Assembly (NCBI RefSeq): GCF_017829975.1
Contig: NZ_JAEEGA010000020.1
Span: 59,481-123,480 of the forward strand
DNA length: 64,000 bases
Direction: 5' to 3'
DNA from: Vagococcus allomyrinae
GTDB lineage: Bacteria > Bacillota > Bacilli > Lactobacillales > Vagococcaceae
The translations under genes were made by a program, and so were the position numbers. The notes beneath the pieces are model-generated. The model saw only the letters and a program-made list of their open reading frames with translations. It was not told where the DNA came from and made no database searches. Below, piece after piece: positions 1-8,447 of this stretch. The first letter of the stretch is position 1. Each line of letters opens with the position of its first letter.

Positions 1-3000
1 GTGAACAATTCGGTCTTTTCATGTTCCAACTGATCTTCTATTTCTTCTTTTTTGGCCATTAAATTGATCAATTGGGCGCTTAATTCACTTTCGCTCTTAG
101 CGATTTCTTCGTTTTTCGTTCTGACATAACGATTTGCCTCAGAACGCACACGGTCGGCATAAGCATCAACTTCTTCTTGTTTAGCCAGTAATTGTAACAT
201 CGTGTCACTGTCTTTTTGCTCAATTTCTTTCGTTTTAGTCTCAACATATTGATTGGCTTCTGTTTTAACCCGTTCAGCATAGTCATCGGCTTTCAGACGT
301 TTCTCATTAAGACTGTTGACCACATCGTTCTCGCGTTGATCGCTTTCCTTTTTCTTACGATCGGCATATTGGTCAGCCTCGGTTTTGACTTTGTTGGCAT
401 AAGCTTCGACTTCCGCCTGTTTTTCCTCCAACTCAGTAAAAGTGTCAACTTCTTTTTGCTCAATTTGCTGACGTTTTTCAGCTACATACTGATTAGCTTC
501 AGCTTTAAGCTCCTGAATTTGCTCATCAACAACTAATCGTTCCTGTGATAATCGTTCATTTTGAGCAGCTTCCTGTTCCTCTAATTGACGTTGAGAAGTT
601 GCGGCATAATTGTCAGCTTCCGCTTTTATTCTCTGACTGTATTCTTTTGCTTCAGCTTTTTCTAAAAGAGTCATTTTCTCTAACTCTTCTGTGGCTTTGG
701 CAATCTCTTGTTGGTTTTGAGCCGTAAGTTCCGCCACTTCTGCTAATAATTGACTGGCATGGGCCTCAGCTTGCTGATTTTTTTCGTTAATCTCAGCTAC
801 TGTTTTAGCCAATCGCGCTTCAATATCAGCATTGGTTTGCTTCAACTTAGTTTCTATTTCAGTTTGTTTCTCCGCTGCATAGGCATCAGCAGCTTCTTTT
901 ATAGCCTTTCCTTGAGTATCAGCTGTAATCAATTTCTGCTGACGTTCTTCTTCAAAAGCCATTTGAGCTACTTTCAGTTCCTCTTGTTTCTCTTGTCCGT
1001 GCTTATCAGCCGCTGCTCTTGTTTCTTTGGCATACAACTCAGCCTCGGCTTTCAATTTATCGATAATAGTATTTTGTTCTGCAACATACCCATCTGTGCT
1101 CTGACGCTTTTCTTTCTCATAATCTTCGGCTTCTACCTGGGTTTCCAAAGCTTCCGCTTCCACTTTAGCTTGATAAGCATCAGCCTCGGTTTTAAGCTTC
1201 TCAGCATATGTTTCAGCTGCCATCTTAACTGCGGCGGCTTCGGTTTCTGCCACTTGCTCCAATTGGCGGAATGCCGCTTCTCGTTCCCTATGATCTTGTT
1301 CCATCGTCGCCGTCAATCCTTGAATTCGTTCGTCTGCTTCACGGCGAGTTTGCTGAACGTAGGCATCGGCTTCGCTTTTAACCTTTTCAGCATAAGTCTC
1401 AACTTCCGTCTTAACTTTCGCCGCCTCAGTTTCTGCCACTTGCTCCAATTGGCGGAATGCCACTTCTCGCTCAGAATGATCTTGTTCCATAGCCTTCGTT
1501 AAAGTCTGGATCCGTTCGTCTGCTTCACGGCGAATTTGCTGCGCGTAGGCATCAGCGTCTGCTTTTATTTTTTGGTAACTAGCCTCACGTTCAGCATGTT
1601 CACCATCAGCTTTCCCTTTTATCTCTTGAGCGTATTGATCAGCAGCCGCTTTTATTTTAAAGGCGTAGTCATCGGCCTCACTTTTAATGGCTTGATTGCT
1701 GGCATTACGTCGTGCCTGTTCTTCATCTGCAACTTTAACGATATTTTCTGCATAGGCTTTGGCCTCTAGCTTAGTTGCATCTGCCTCTGAAGTCGCTTGA
1801 CCCTTTAACTGCTCAACGTACTGATCGGCCTCGCTTTTTAACTTCACAGCTAGTTCATGAGCATCGGCCTTCACTCGCTCCACATAAGAGTCCGCTTCTG
1901 CTTGCTTAAGCTGGAACTCGCTGGTCCGTTTACGTTGCTCCTCTTCCGCTTCCTGTTTTAACTGATGAGCTGCCACAAGCGCCTCATCCTTAATCTTTTG
2001 GGCATCTGTTGTGGCTTTCGCAAACTCCGCTTGATAAAGAGTTTCACGTTCAGCTTGTCCTTGATCTGCTACAGAAATTAAGTTCTCGGCATAAGTTGCA
2101 GCCTCTGCTTTGATTCGAGTCGCTTCATCTTTGACCTTTTGCACGCGAGCTTCCGCTTCAGCCAATTGATTTTTGTATTCTTGATCAAGCTCTTCTCGGT
2201 TTTTACTAGCAGCTAATTTCGTCGTTTCAGCATATCGCTCAGCCTCACGTCTTAATTGATCCGCTTCAACCTGGGCCTCAGCTAATTTCGTCTCAACCCT
2301 TGTTTTAACTGACAATTGCTCTTGTTCAGCCGCTAATTTAGCCGACTCCGCATACTGCTCAGCCTCACCTTTTAATCGATCCGCTTCAACTTGCGCTTCC
2401 GCTAATTTCGTCTCAACCCTTGTTTTAACCGACAATTGCTCTTGTTCAGCCGCTAATTTAGCCGACTCCGCATACTGCTCAGCCTCACCTTTTAAACGAT
2501 CCGCTTCAGCTTGAGCTTCGGCTAATTTCATTTTGACAATATCATCGATGCTTTCACGATCTTTAGAGGCCAGCAATTTGGTTTCTTCTGCATATTTATC
2601 CGCATCGCGTCGCATGCTATCTGCATAAGTTTCTGCTTCTTGTAATTTCGCCTTAAACGTCGCATCTAATTCTTCAGTACTCTGTGTCGCAGCTAACTTA
2701 GTAAATTCGGCGTACTCATCCGCTTCCAACTTAATCTTATTGACATAGGCTTCAGCTTCAGTTTGATTTTTTTGAATCTGACTGGCAATTTCAGTACGTT
2801 TGGTCTCCGCATACTGATCAGCTTCTCTTTTTATTTTTTGAGCCAATTCTTCGATTTCTTGTTTACGCTCATTTATGCTGGCAATTTCTTTAGCTAACTT
2901 CGCTTCGGCTTCAGTAGCTGCTGAGCTTTTCGCCTCAGCAATTATTCTCTCACCGTTACGCTCTGCTTCCAAACGGGCACTTGAAATAATCTGTTGCGCA

Positions 3001-3344
3001 TTATTTTTAGCCGCCAGTAAGTAAACCCCAATCATTTCATCAACGCTCTTATCTTCTACCAATGCACTTTTCACTAAATCAATGACATCACCTGTTGCGT
3101 TAAAATTACGGTGAGCCGTCACTATTTCAGTTGGAGATAAGTCTTCGGACTGTATTTGACTAGAGTAATCCAAATATTTACTGACCTCAGCCATCAACAA
3201 TTGATTGTTCTCCGTAAATCGTTTCTGTTGCAAAGCCAATTTATGATTCTCTAATTTTATCTTTGAAAACTCTTCGAATAAGACGTTAAAATTTTTCTGT
3301 AGTTCTGTATTTTGCACTTCTTGCTGCTCGTTATTGCCCGCCAT
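1..3344 (-). CDS. Giant Glu/Ala-rich coiled-coil protein, 3' end outside the window
   Basis: The reading frame is open from an ATG at 3344 to the window edge, giving at least 1,114 residues with no stop. A ribosome site (GGAAAGGAAT) precedes the ATG. The first ~110 residues are mixed and helical. After that almost everything is a long run of imperfect units of the type EADxYAExxK, rich in Glu, Ala, Lys and Gln, as expected for a continuous alpha-helical coiled coil. No signal peptide or membrane segment is visible, so the visible part should be cytoplasmic. The C-terminus, which might hold an anchor, is missing. A promoter lies at 3591-3619. I do not recognise a named family. Structural or cell-shape/scaffold roles are only inference. 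Plus-strand open frames across it are shadows of the repeat. Confidence 0.85.
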   Translation of the reverse strand, partial: MAGNNEQQEVQNTELQKNFNVLFEEFSKIKLENHKLALQQKRFTENNQLLMAEVSKYLDYSSQIQSEDLSPTEIVTAHRNFNATGDVIDLVKSALVEDKSVDEMIGVYLLAAKNNAQQIISSARLEAERNGERIIAEAKSSAATEAEAKLAKEIASINERKQEIEELAQKIKREADQYAETKRTEIASQIQKNQTEAEAYVNKIKLEADEYAEFTKLAATQSTEELDATFKAKLQEAETYADSMRRDADKYAEETKLLASKDRESIDDIVKMKLAEAQAEADRLKGEAEQYAESAKLAAEQEQLSVKTRVETKLAEAQVEADRLKGEAEQYAESAKLAAEQEQLSVKTRVETKLAEAQVEADQLRREAERYAETTKLAASKNREELDQEYKNQLAEAEARVQKVKDEATRIKAEAATYAENLISVADQGQAERETLYQAEFAKATTDAQKIKDEALVAAHQLKQEAEEEQRKRTSEFQLKQAEADSYVERVKADAHELAVKLKSEADQYVEQLKGQATSEADATKLEAKAYAENIVKVADEEQARRNASNQAIKSEADDYAFKIKAAADQYAQEIKGKADGEHAEREASYQKIKADADAYAQQIRREADERIQTLTKAMEQDHSEREVAFRQLEQVAETEAAKVKTEVETYAEKVKSEADAYVQQTRREADERIQGLTATMEQDHREREAAFRQLEQVAETEAAAVKMAAETYAEKLKTEADAYQAKVEAEALETQVEAEDYEKEKRQSTDGYVAEQNTIIDKLKAEAELYAKETRAAADKHGQEKQEELKVAQMAFEEERQQKLITADTQGKAIKEAADAYAAEKQTEIETKLKQTNADIEARLAKTVAEINEKNQQAEAHASQLLAEVAELTAQNQQEIAKATEELEKMTLLEKAEAKEYSQRIKAEADNYAATSQRQLEEQEAAQNERLSQERLVVDEQIQELKAEANQYVAEKRQQIEQKEVDTFTELEEKQAEVEAYANKVKTEADQYADRKKKESDQRENDVVNSLNEKRLKADDYAERVKTEANQYVETKTKEIEQKDSDTMLQLLAKQEEVDAYADRVRSEANRYVRTKNEEIAKSESELSAQLINLMAKKEEIEDQLEHEKTELF
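2281..2520 (-). repeat. Tandem 120-bp duplication inside the coiled-coil gene
   Basis: Positions 2281-2400 and 2401-2520 are two adjacent copies that differ at only a handful of bases. The period is 40 codons, so the reading frame is kept. The unit encodes residues such as YAESAKLAAEQEQ. A second, more diverged pair sits near 1245-1330 and 1431-1516, offset 186 bp (62 codons). These show that the coiled coil grew by in-frame duplication. Confidence 0.85.
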
Positions 3345-3590
3345 AGTTTCATATTCCTTTCCATCCACGCTAAAATAACTCCCTCTTAGTTAGTAGCGTC
3401 TGTTTTTAGCCAGTCAAACTACTTTTTCTAATTCTTTTTTCTGGTATCTTCCCCTCAACAACTTGTTTTACAAAAAATCAACTTTTGTATAACAATCTGT
3501 CAGTTTATCTAATGAATAAAAAAATAACTTTTCCTCTTAAGATTGCTCAATGTGAACATGGTAATTAGTCACAATCTTACACCTTACAAC

Positions 3591-3619
3591 ATTATACAAT
3601 AAATGACCCTCTGTTGCAA
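3591..3619 (-). promoter_or_regulatory. Promoter of the coiled-coil gene
   Basis: On the minus strand there is TTGCAA (3614-3619), a 17-base spacer and TATAAT (3591-3596). Transcription would start near 3584, leaving a leader of about 240 nt before the ATG at 3344. I see no clear riboswitch in that leader, and nothing else in the gap up to the cold-shock terminator. Confidence 0.7.
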
Positions 3620-3760
3620 AGTTAAAAAAATCTACGATGCTTTGTCACAATAAGGATTACAGCCATTATCACCTACCCTTACTGCCGCTTTAAATACGCA
3701 CCTTTATTATACGGTTCAAGAGACCATTTTCACGTAGGAGCTTGCAAATAATTTTGAGCA

Positions 3761-3810
3761 AAAAAAAAGATTGATTACCTCAGAAGTTACCTTCTGAGAC
3801 AATCAATCTT
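3761..3810 (-). terminator. Rho-independent terminator of the cold-shock gene
   Basis: A long hairpin (AGATTGATT...AATCAATCT with an inner CTCAGAAG...CTTCTGAG) is followed on the minus strand by a U-run (the A-run at 3761-3768). It sits about 50 nt past the cold-shock stop codon. Confidence 0.85.
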
Positions 3811-3859
3811 CGAATAGTTAATTGGATTAAACCCAATATGTCTATTTAACTAATGAGAA

Positions 3860-4060
3860 TTAGTCTTTAGTGATGTTAGTTGCTTGAAGACCACGTTGAC
3901 CTTCTTCAACATCAAAAGTCACTGCTTGACCTTCTTCTAAAGTTTTGAATCCTTCACCTTGGATTGCTGAGAAATGTGCGAACACATCAGAGCCGTCTTC
4001 TTGAGTGATGAAACCGAAACCTTTGTCTGCGTTAAACCATTTTACTGTTCCTTGAGCCAT
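3860..4060 (-). CDS. csp: Cold-shock protein (CspA family)
   Basis: A 66-residue OB-fold protein of the usual Csp length. The two RNA-binding motifs are clear: RNP1 KGFGFI (around residue 14) and RNP2-like DVFAHF (around 25). Family members bind single-stranded RNA and DNA and melt mRNA structure after cold shock. The gene is monocistronic, with its own promoter (4189-4217), a ~120-nt leader as is usual for csp genes, and a strong terminator. The start ATG follows AAGGAGGAAAAC. The family identity is certain. Which paralogue it is (CspA, B, C or D) cannot be decided. Confidence 0.97.
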   Translation of the reverse strand: MAQGTVKWFNADKGFGFITQEDGSDVFAHFSAIQGEGFKTLEEGQAVTFDVEEGQRGLQATNITKD

Positions 4061-4188
4061 GTTGTTTTCCTCCTTTTGCGCATTGCGCTTATTAATTGCA
4101 ATAAATGTCGATGCTACATAAGAGGTGTCTCAATACACAAGAAATGTAAAATACCCTTTATTAGTTTTATCAAACATATTACTTCTAA

Positions 4189-4217
4189 AGTATAACCCAT
4201 ATTGAAGCACTTGTAAA
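4189..4217 (-). promoter_or_regulatory. Promoter of the cold-shock gene
   Basis: The minus strand shows TTTACA (4212-4217), a 17-base spacer and TATACT (4189-4194). The predicted start near 4182 gives a ~120-nt 5' leader, typical of cold-inducible csp mRNAs. The stretch from about 4220 to 4537, between this promoter and metA, shows no gene or clear signal. Confidence 0.75.
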
Positions 4218-4537
4218 CTGAATTATGAAAGTTATTTTAATTATTCATTAATATTTTAATATCTCAGCTATGTAAGACACATTTTTAATAAGTGAAGACA
4301 TGACATTAAACTAATTTTGCTTCAACCTTTTACTCAACATTTCCCAGATATGGAACTAAAAAGACCGCCTAACAGCAATCAAAATTCCAGTAAGCCTTTT
4401 CCTAATAGTTAAGATTCAACTCAGCTCCCACTTTCATTGGAAACACTTTTTTTATTTTATGCTATGTTAGTCCTGACTTACACTGACTTTAAACTAATAA
4501 TTTCCAAAACTTAGACGTCCCAGCCATCTTCTCTCCT

Positions 4538-5347
4538 TTATTGAATCGTATAAGCCCTGCTTAAAGCGGTCATCCATTGACTGAATAAAGAACGCCCATG
4601 AGCTTCCCATGTTTTGACTGGCGACTGATCAGGGCAATCCTTTGGGTAATAATGTTGAGGAAACGGCGCCCTTAAATCATTGGCAAGATCTCGTCGGTAT
4701 TCTAAATTCAAAGTATCTCGTTCATACTCCGCATGTCCAAAGACAAACGTTTCCCGACCGTTACGATTGGTCACCAGATATAAGCCTGCTTCATCTGAAT
4801 CTGCCACATTCACCAAATCAGGATGAGTCAGCACTTGATTTTCATCGACTGTGGTATAACGAGAATGCGGCGCGTTAAACTCAGCTGACAATTGACCAAA
4901 AACTGGGTGATCAGCCACATGCAAGCGATGCTCGAATACCCCAACTACTTTACTCGCCAGTCTAACCTTGTGGATTTGATAATAATGATTAAGAGCAGCT
5001 TGGGCTCCCCAACAAATAGCAAGTAGGGGAATGGCTTTTTCACGAATAACACTCAGCGTTTCGCACAATTCTGGCCAATAGTCAACCTGATCAAAATTTA
5101 ACTGCTCCACAGGTGCGCCTGTAATGATCACGCCATCAAATTCTCGCTCCTTGATCAACGAAAAAGGAAAATAATGTTGGGCAAGTATCTCTGGCAAAGG
5201 CTTGCTCTCATAATGACTTTCAGGATAGAGCAAGACAACTTCTACTTGATCGTCGTCTCCAGTAACCAATTGAGTTAATTGATTAGCAGTCGCTTCCTTT
5301 GTCGGCATTAAATTTAAAATAGCAATCGTAAGTCCTTGTTTTATCAT
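4538..5347 (-). CDS. metA: Homoserine O-acetyltransferase (MetA-type)
   Basis: A 269-residue MetA-family acyltransferase, the first committed step from homoserine to methionine. The nucleophile lies in AICWGAQA, the His/Glu pair in GHAEYE, and the substrate motif in HSRYTT. Position 81, in GAPVE, is Glu where E. coli MetA has Gly. In this family Glu there is known to go with acetyl-CoA and Gly with succinyl-CoA, so I infer an acetyltransferase. That fits the O-acetylhomoserine sulfhydrylase just upstream. It lacks the ~30-residue N-terminal lead of E. coli MetA, as other short lactobacillal forms do. It is the second gene of a T-box-controlled unit, 24 nt after its partner, with AAGGAG before the ATG. 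Confidence 0.93.
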   Translation of the reverse strand: MIKQGLTIAILNLMPTKEATANQLTQLVTGDDDQVEVVLLYPESHYESKPLPEILAQHYFPFSLIKEREFDGVIITGAPVEQLNFDQVDYWPELCETLSVIREKAIPLLAICWGAQAALNHYYQIHKVRLASKVVGVFEHRLHVADHPVFGQLSAEFNAPHSRYTTVDENQVLTHPDLVNVADSDEAGLYLVTNRNGRETFVFGHAEYERDTLNLEYRRDLANDLRAPFPQHYYPKDCPDQSPVKTWEAHGRSLFSQWMTALSRAYTIQ

Positions 5348-5371
5348 GATTAAGGGCTCCTTTCACATGTA

Positions 5372-6661
5372 TTAGCTCAATTTAGCAAGACTTTGAGCAA
5401 TATCTCCAATGATGTCTGCAGGCTCTTCAATTCCCACTGATAGGCGAATCAGCTCTTCCGTCACACCGCTGGCGGCTTGCTGTTCCGCCGATAGTTGCCG
5501 ATGAGTCGTACTGGCAGGGTGAATAACTGAACTGCGAATATCTGCACAATGAGTCACTAATTTGATCAAGTCCAACTGATCGATAAATGCTTTAGCTGCA
5601 TCTGCCCCACCTTTAACACCAAAAGAGACCATACCACTTGCACCTTTCGGTAAATACTTTTGTCCCCGCTCGTACTGAGAATCCGTCTTCAATCCTGGGT
5701 ACTTAACGAAGGTCACTGCCTCCTGTTGGCTTAACCATTCAGCCACAGACAAGGCATTACTGGAATGCTTTTGGCAGCGTAAATCCAGTGTTTCTGAGCC
5801 TAAATTCGTCAAGTAGGCATTGAAGGGATTCTGAATATTACCTAAATCACGAACGAGTTGAACTCTTAATTTAGTAGCGTAGGCCCCTTTGCCAAAATCG
5901 GCCACGTAACGAACGCCATGATAACTCTCATCTGGTTCAACTAACTCTGGAAACTTACCGTTCTCCCAATTAAATTTACCGCCATCTACAACAATGCCAC
6001 CAACAGCACTAGCATGACCATCAATGTATTTCGATGTGGAATGAACCACGATGTCTGCACCTAATTCCAAAGGATTGATCAAAGCAGGCCCCGTTAATGA
6101 GCTATCAATAATCAGTGGTAAATCCAAGACTTTGGCGACCTTGCTAATTTTCTCAAAATCCAATACCTCAATGCTGGGATTGGACACCGTTTCAGCAAAT
6201 ACCAATTTGGTGGTCTCATCAGCCAAGGCAATAATCTCTTCTGCCGAAGCATTTTGATCAAAAAATTTAGTTTTAATGCCAAACTTCGGTAAATTGGCAG
6301 TAAACAGATTAGTTGTCCCACCATATATTTGATTTGAGCTAAGAATGGTGTCCCCAGCTTGAGCAATATTTAAAATACTATTGAGAATCGCTGCCATGCC
6401 AGAAGCTGTTGCAACAGCGGCAACTCCACCTTCCAATAAGGCGATCTTCTCTTCGAAACTGGCCACTGTGGGGTTACTAATTCTCGAATACAAATGACCA
6501 GCTGCTTGTAAGTTAAACAATGCCGCTGTATCATCAGCTGTTTCATATGCATAGGTCGTACTTTGATACAGTGGTAATACACGCGTCCCCCCTTGCTCTG
6601 GTTGATAAGTCCCTTGTACTGCAATTGTTCCCTTACCATATGTATTAACTTCATCTGTCAT
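5372..6661 (-). CDS. metY: O-acetylhomoserine sulfhydrylase (PLP-dependent)
   Basis: A 429-residue Cys/Met-metabolism PLP enzyme, matching the usual ~430 for O-acetylhomoserine aminocarboxypropyltransferase. The PLP lysine is in the motif VHSTSKYIDGH. Other family marks include YSRISNPT near residue 60 and SGMAAI near 90. It would make homocysteine from O-acetylhomoserine and sulfide. I place the start at 6661 because GGAGGAAATTAGC precedes that ATG; an upstream in-frame ATG at 6691 has no such site. It is the first gene after the T-box leader and is followed directly by metA. Confidence 0.93.
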   Translation of the reverse strand: MTDEVNTYGKGTIAVQGTYQPEQGGTRVLPLYQSTTYAYETADDTAALFNLQAAGHLYSRISNPTVASFEEKIALLEGGVAAVATASGMAAILNSILNIAQAGDTILSSNQIYGGTTNLFTANLPKFGIKTKFFDQNASAEEIIALADETTKLVFAETVSNPSIEVLDFEKISKVAKVLDLPLIIDSSLTGPALINPLELGADIVVHSTSKYIDGHASAVGGIVVDGGKFNWENGKFPELVEPDESYHGVRYVADFGKGAYATKLRVQLVRDLGNIQNPFNAYLTNLGSETLDLRCQKHSSNALSVAEWLSQQEAVTFVKYPGLKTDSQYERGQKYLPKGASGMVSFGVKGGADAAKAFIDQLDLIKLVTHCADIRSSVIHPASTTHRQLSAEQQAASGVTEELIRLSVGIEEPADIIGDIAQSLAKLS

Positions 6662-6753
6662 GCTAATTTCCTCCTTTTTTAAGTACCACAATCCTTAATT
6701 TGCTACACCTTCTGGCAATACTATCTTTGAGTTTAGTCTGAAAATAAGAAAAG

Positions 6754-6772
6754 CTGAACGGGGCGTTCAGCC
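6754..6772. other. Small perfect hairpin in the met leader
   Basis: GCTGAAC-GGGGC-GTTCAGC forms a 7-bp hairpin between the T-box terminator and the first met gene. There is no U-run, so it is not a terminator. It could shape or process the leader; no function can be assigned. Confidence 0.4.
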
Positions 6773-6906
6773 CTGAAAGAAAAATAGCAAAATATTTAAG
6801 TGATGCTCTTTGTCACTAAAATAATTTTGTCTTTTTTCCGAAGGGTTGCCTCGTGAAGCTGGATCCAAACTACGATATAGAGAAAGTTTTATACTTTCCT
6901 ATAAAA

Positions 6907-7227
6907 TAAAAAAACACTCGTCCTTTAACAAACCTAATAATCAGTTTGTTAAAGGACGAGCGCGATAATGTCAGCGAGTCGTGTTACCACCTTAATTTGG
7001 CAAAGCTTCACAGCTTCCCCCTTTTCAAGTACATCGAATGTCATTCAGTATACTCTATCGCTATAACAGGCGAAACCTGTAGGACCTATTGACACTGTCA
7101 AGTCAGTCGCTAAACTCCGAGGCCATCTTCATCAGCATTTGAATTACCTCCTTACACCAAGTAGAGGCTCTCTAAAAATTCAGCAACTAACTACTATTCT
7201 CATCAACGTTTACCAGTTATTCTAATT
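6907..7227 (-). promoter_or_regulatory. T-box leader of the methionine genes
   Basis: On the minus strand the T-box core AAGGTGGTAACACG lies at 6980-6993. It is followed by a 17-bp perfect terminator stem (6917-6933 with 6944-6960) and a U-run at 6907-6914. Upstream, 7060-7180 can fold as stem I. An AUG at 7124-7126 (minus strand, within GAAGAUGGCC) is my best candidate for the specifier codon, which would make uncharged tRNA-Met the signal. The class of element is secure; the specifier is a reading by eye. About 240 nt of further leader separate the terminator from the first met gene. Confidence 0.88.
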
Positions 7228-7233
7228 GAATCT

Positions 7234-7262
7234 AGCATAACGGATTAAGATAGAAAAATCAA
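7234..7262 (-). promoter_or_regulatory. Promoter of the T-box leader
   Basis: TTGATT (7257-7262), a 17-base spacer and TATGCT (7234-7239) on the minus strand place the start just upstream of T-box stem I. Confidence 0.65.
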
Positions 7263-7422
7263 TAGCAAAATGAAAGTTTTTCTCATTTAATTAAAATGCT
7301 CTCATTTATTTCAGATAGCAAGAGATGGCGATCAAGTCAGCGAATTCCTAACGCAACACCTAACAATGCGGAACAAACCGCCATAAAAAAGGTCAGGACC
7401 AGCAATAATAAACGAAACTTGC

Positions 7423-7428
7423 TATAAT
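7423..7428 (+). promoter_or_regulatory. Extended -10 for the oxidoreductase gene
   Basis: TGC-TATAAT is an extended -10 element 53 nt before the ATG at 7481. No good -35 is visible, which extended -10 promoters tolerate. Confidence 0.55.
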
Positions 7429-7480
7429 AACTATATAGCTCCACTCACTACAAATTTTAATAAAACAGGAGGTTACACTG

Positions 7481-8404
7481 ATGAATGCTTTTGGCTTTAA
7501 CTCGTATGGTCCACCGACAATTCTTGAAAAATTTCAAGTGCCACAACCACCAATTAAAGACAACCAAGTACTACTTAAAGTCCTAGGCTTTGGACTTAAC
7601 CCTTACGATGCCGCTTTACGGTCTGGTAACCATCAAACCGAGCGCAAACTAACCTTTCCTTTCATCCCTGGAAGTGATGCAGTCGGCCGAGTTATTCAAG
7701 TTGGAAAAGAGGTTGACAACAACTGGCTGAATCAACTTGTCATCGCCCACCCTTACAGTGGTGGTTACGGCGAAAAACTTGCCATCTCTGCTAAAAAAAT
7801 CATTCTGAAACCCGAACAAATGAGTTTAGCAGAAGCCGCTAGTTTCAGCACCAGTGGTATTATGGCATATCACGCCTTAATTACCTCTGGTCAAATTCAA
7901 AAGGGAGAGACGCTGATTATCCAAGGGGCTAGTGGCAGCGTTGGCAGTATCGCCGCACAAATTGCCAAGGCGCAAGGACTTTATGTGATTGGTATCGGTA
8001 ACAGCAAAAACCGACAAATGATGACAGACTTGGGCATCGATGAAGTCCTGGCGTACGACCAAGATGATGTCCCACACCTTTTAGCAAAGCGAGGAGATAT
8101 GGTACTAGATGCATCTCTACAAGGAAAAGCTAAGCTTGTTGGCACAGCTATTGTAAAAGACGGAGGACGGTATCTGTCTTTAAATCAAGCTCCTGAACAT
8201 AACCGCAGCCCAAAGACCCTTGTGCCCATCATTTACGGCAAAGATCTGCCCGCTCTGTCTTACCTTTGTCAGCTTTATGTGGCTGGTCAGCTTAAGTTGC
8301 CTAAGACCATCATTCGTCACGCAACGATTCAACATCTAATCGCTGGTCATCAGGCACTCTTGACAAAAAAAGATCCTGGCAAACTCGTGTTTCTCTATGA
8401 TTAG
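7481..8404 (+). CDS. NADPH:quinone reductase-like oxidoreductase (MDR family)
   Basis: A 307-residue medium-chain dehydrogenase/reductase. It has the N-terminal GroES-like fold (residues 1-120; GSDAVGRV at about 66) and a Rossmann domain whose nucleotide loop is GASGSVG (about 149). The zinc ligands of alcohol dehydrogenases are absent, which points to the zinc-independent quinone-oxidoreductase branch using NADPH. The substrate is not predictable. The ATG follows CAGGAGGTTACACTG. The gene stands alone and converges on the next minus-strand pair. Confidence 0.85.
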   Translation: MNAFGFNSYGPPTILEKFQVPQPPIKDNQVLLKVLGFGLNPYDAALRSGNHQTERKLTFPFIPGSDAVGRVIQVGKEVDNNWLNQLVIAHPYSGGYGEKLAISAKKIILKPEQMSLAEAASFSTSGIMAYHALITSGQIQKGETLIIQGASGSVGSIAAQIAKAQGLYVIGIGNSKNRQMMTDLGIDEVLAYDQDDVPHLLAKRGDMVLDASLQGKAKLVGTAIVKDGGRYLSLNQAPEHNRSPKTLVPIIYGKDLPALSYLCQLYVAGQLKLPKTIIRHATIQHLIAGHQALLTKKDPGKLVFLYD

Positions 8405-8447
8405 CGGTCCCCCAAAAGCCGCCCCTAACTCGCATCCCCTCACCTAA

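Noticed and set aside
216..1769. Hydrophobic open frames on the plus strand across the coiled-coil gene
   Set aside because: They are the antisense of a Glu/Ala/Lys-rich repeat, which gives Leu/Phe/Ser-rich frames by composition, and they lack ribosome sites.
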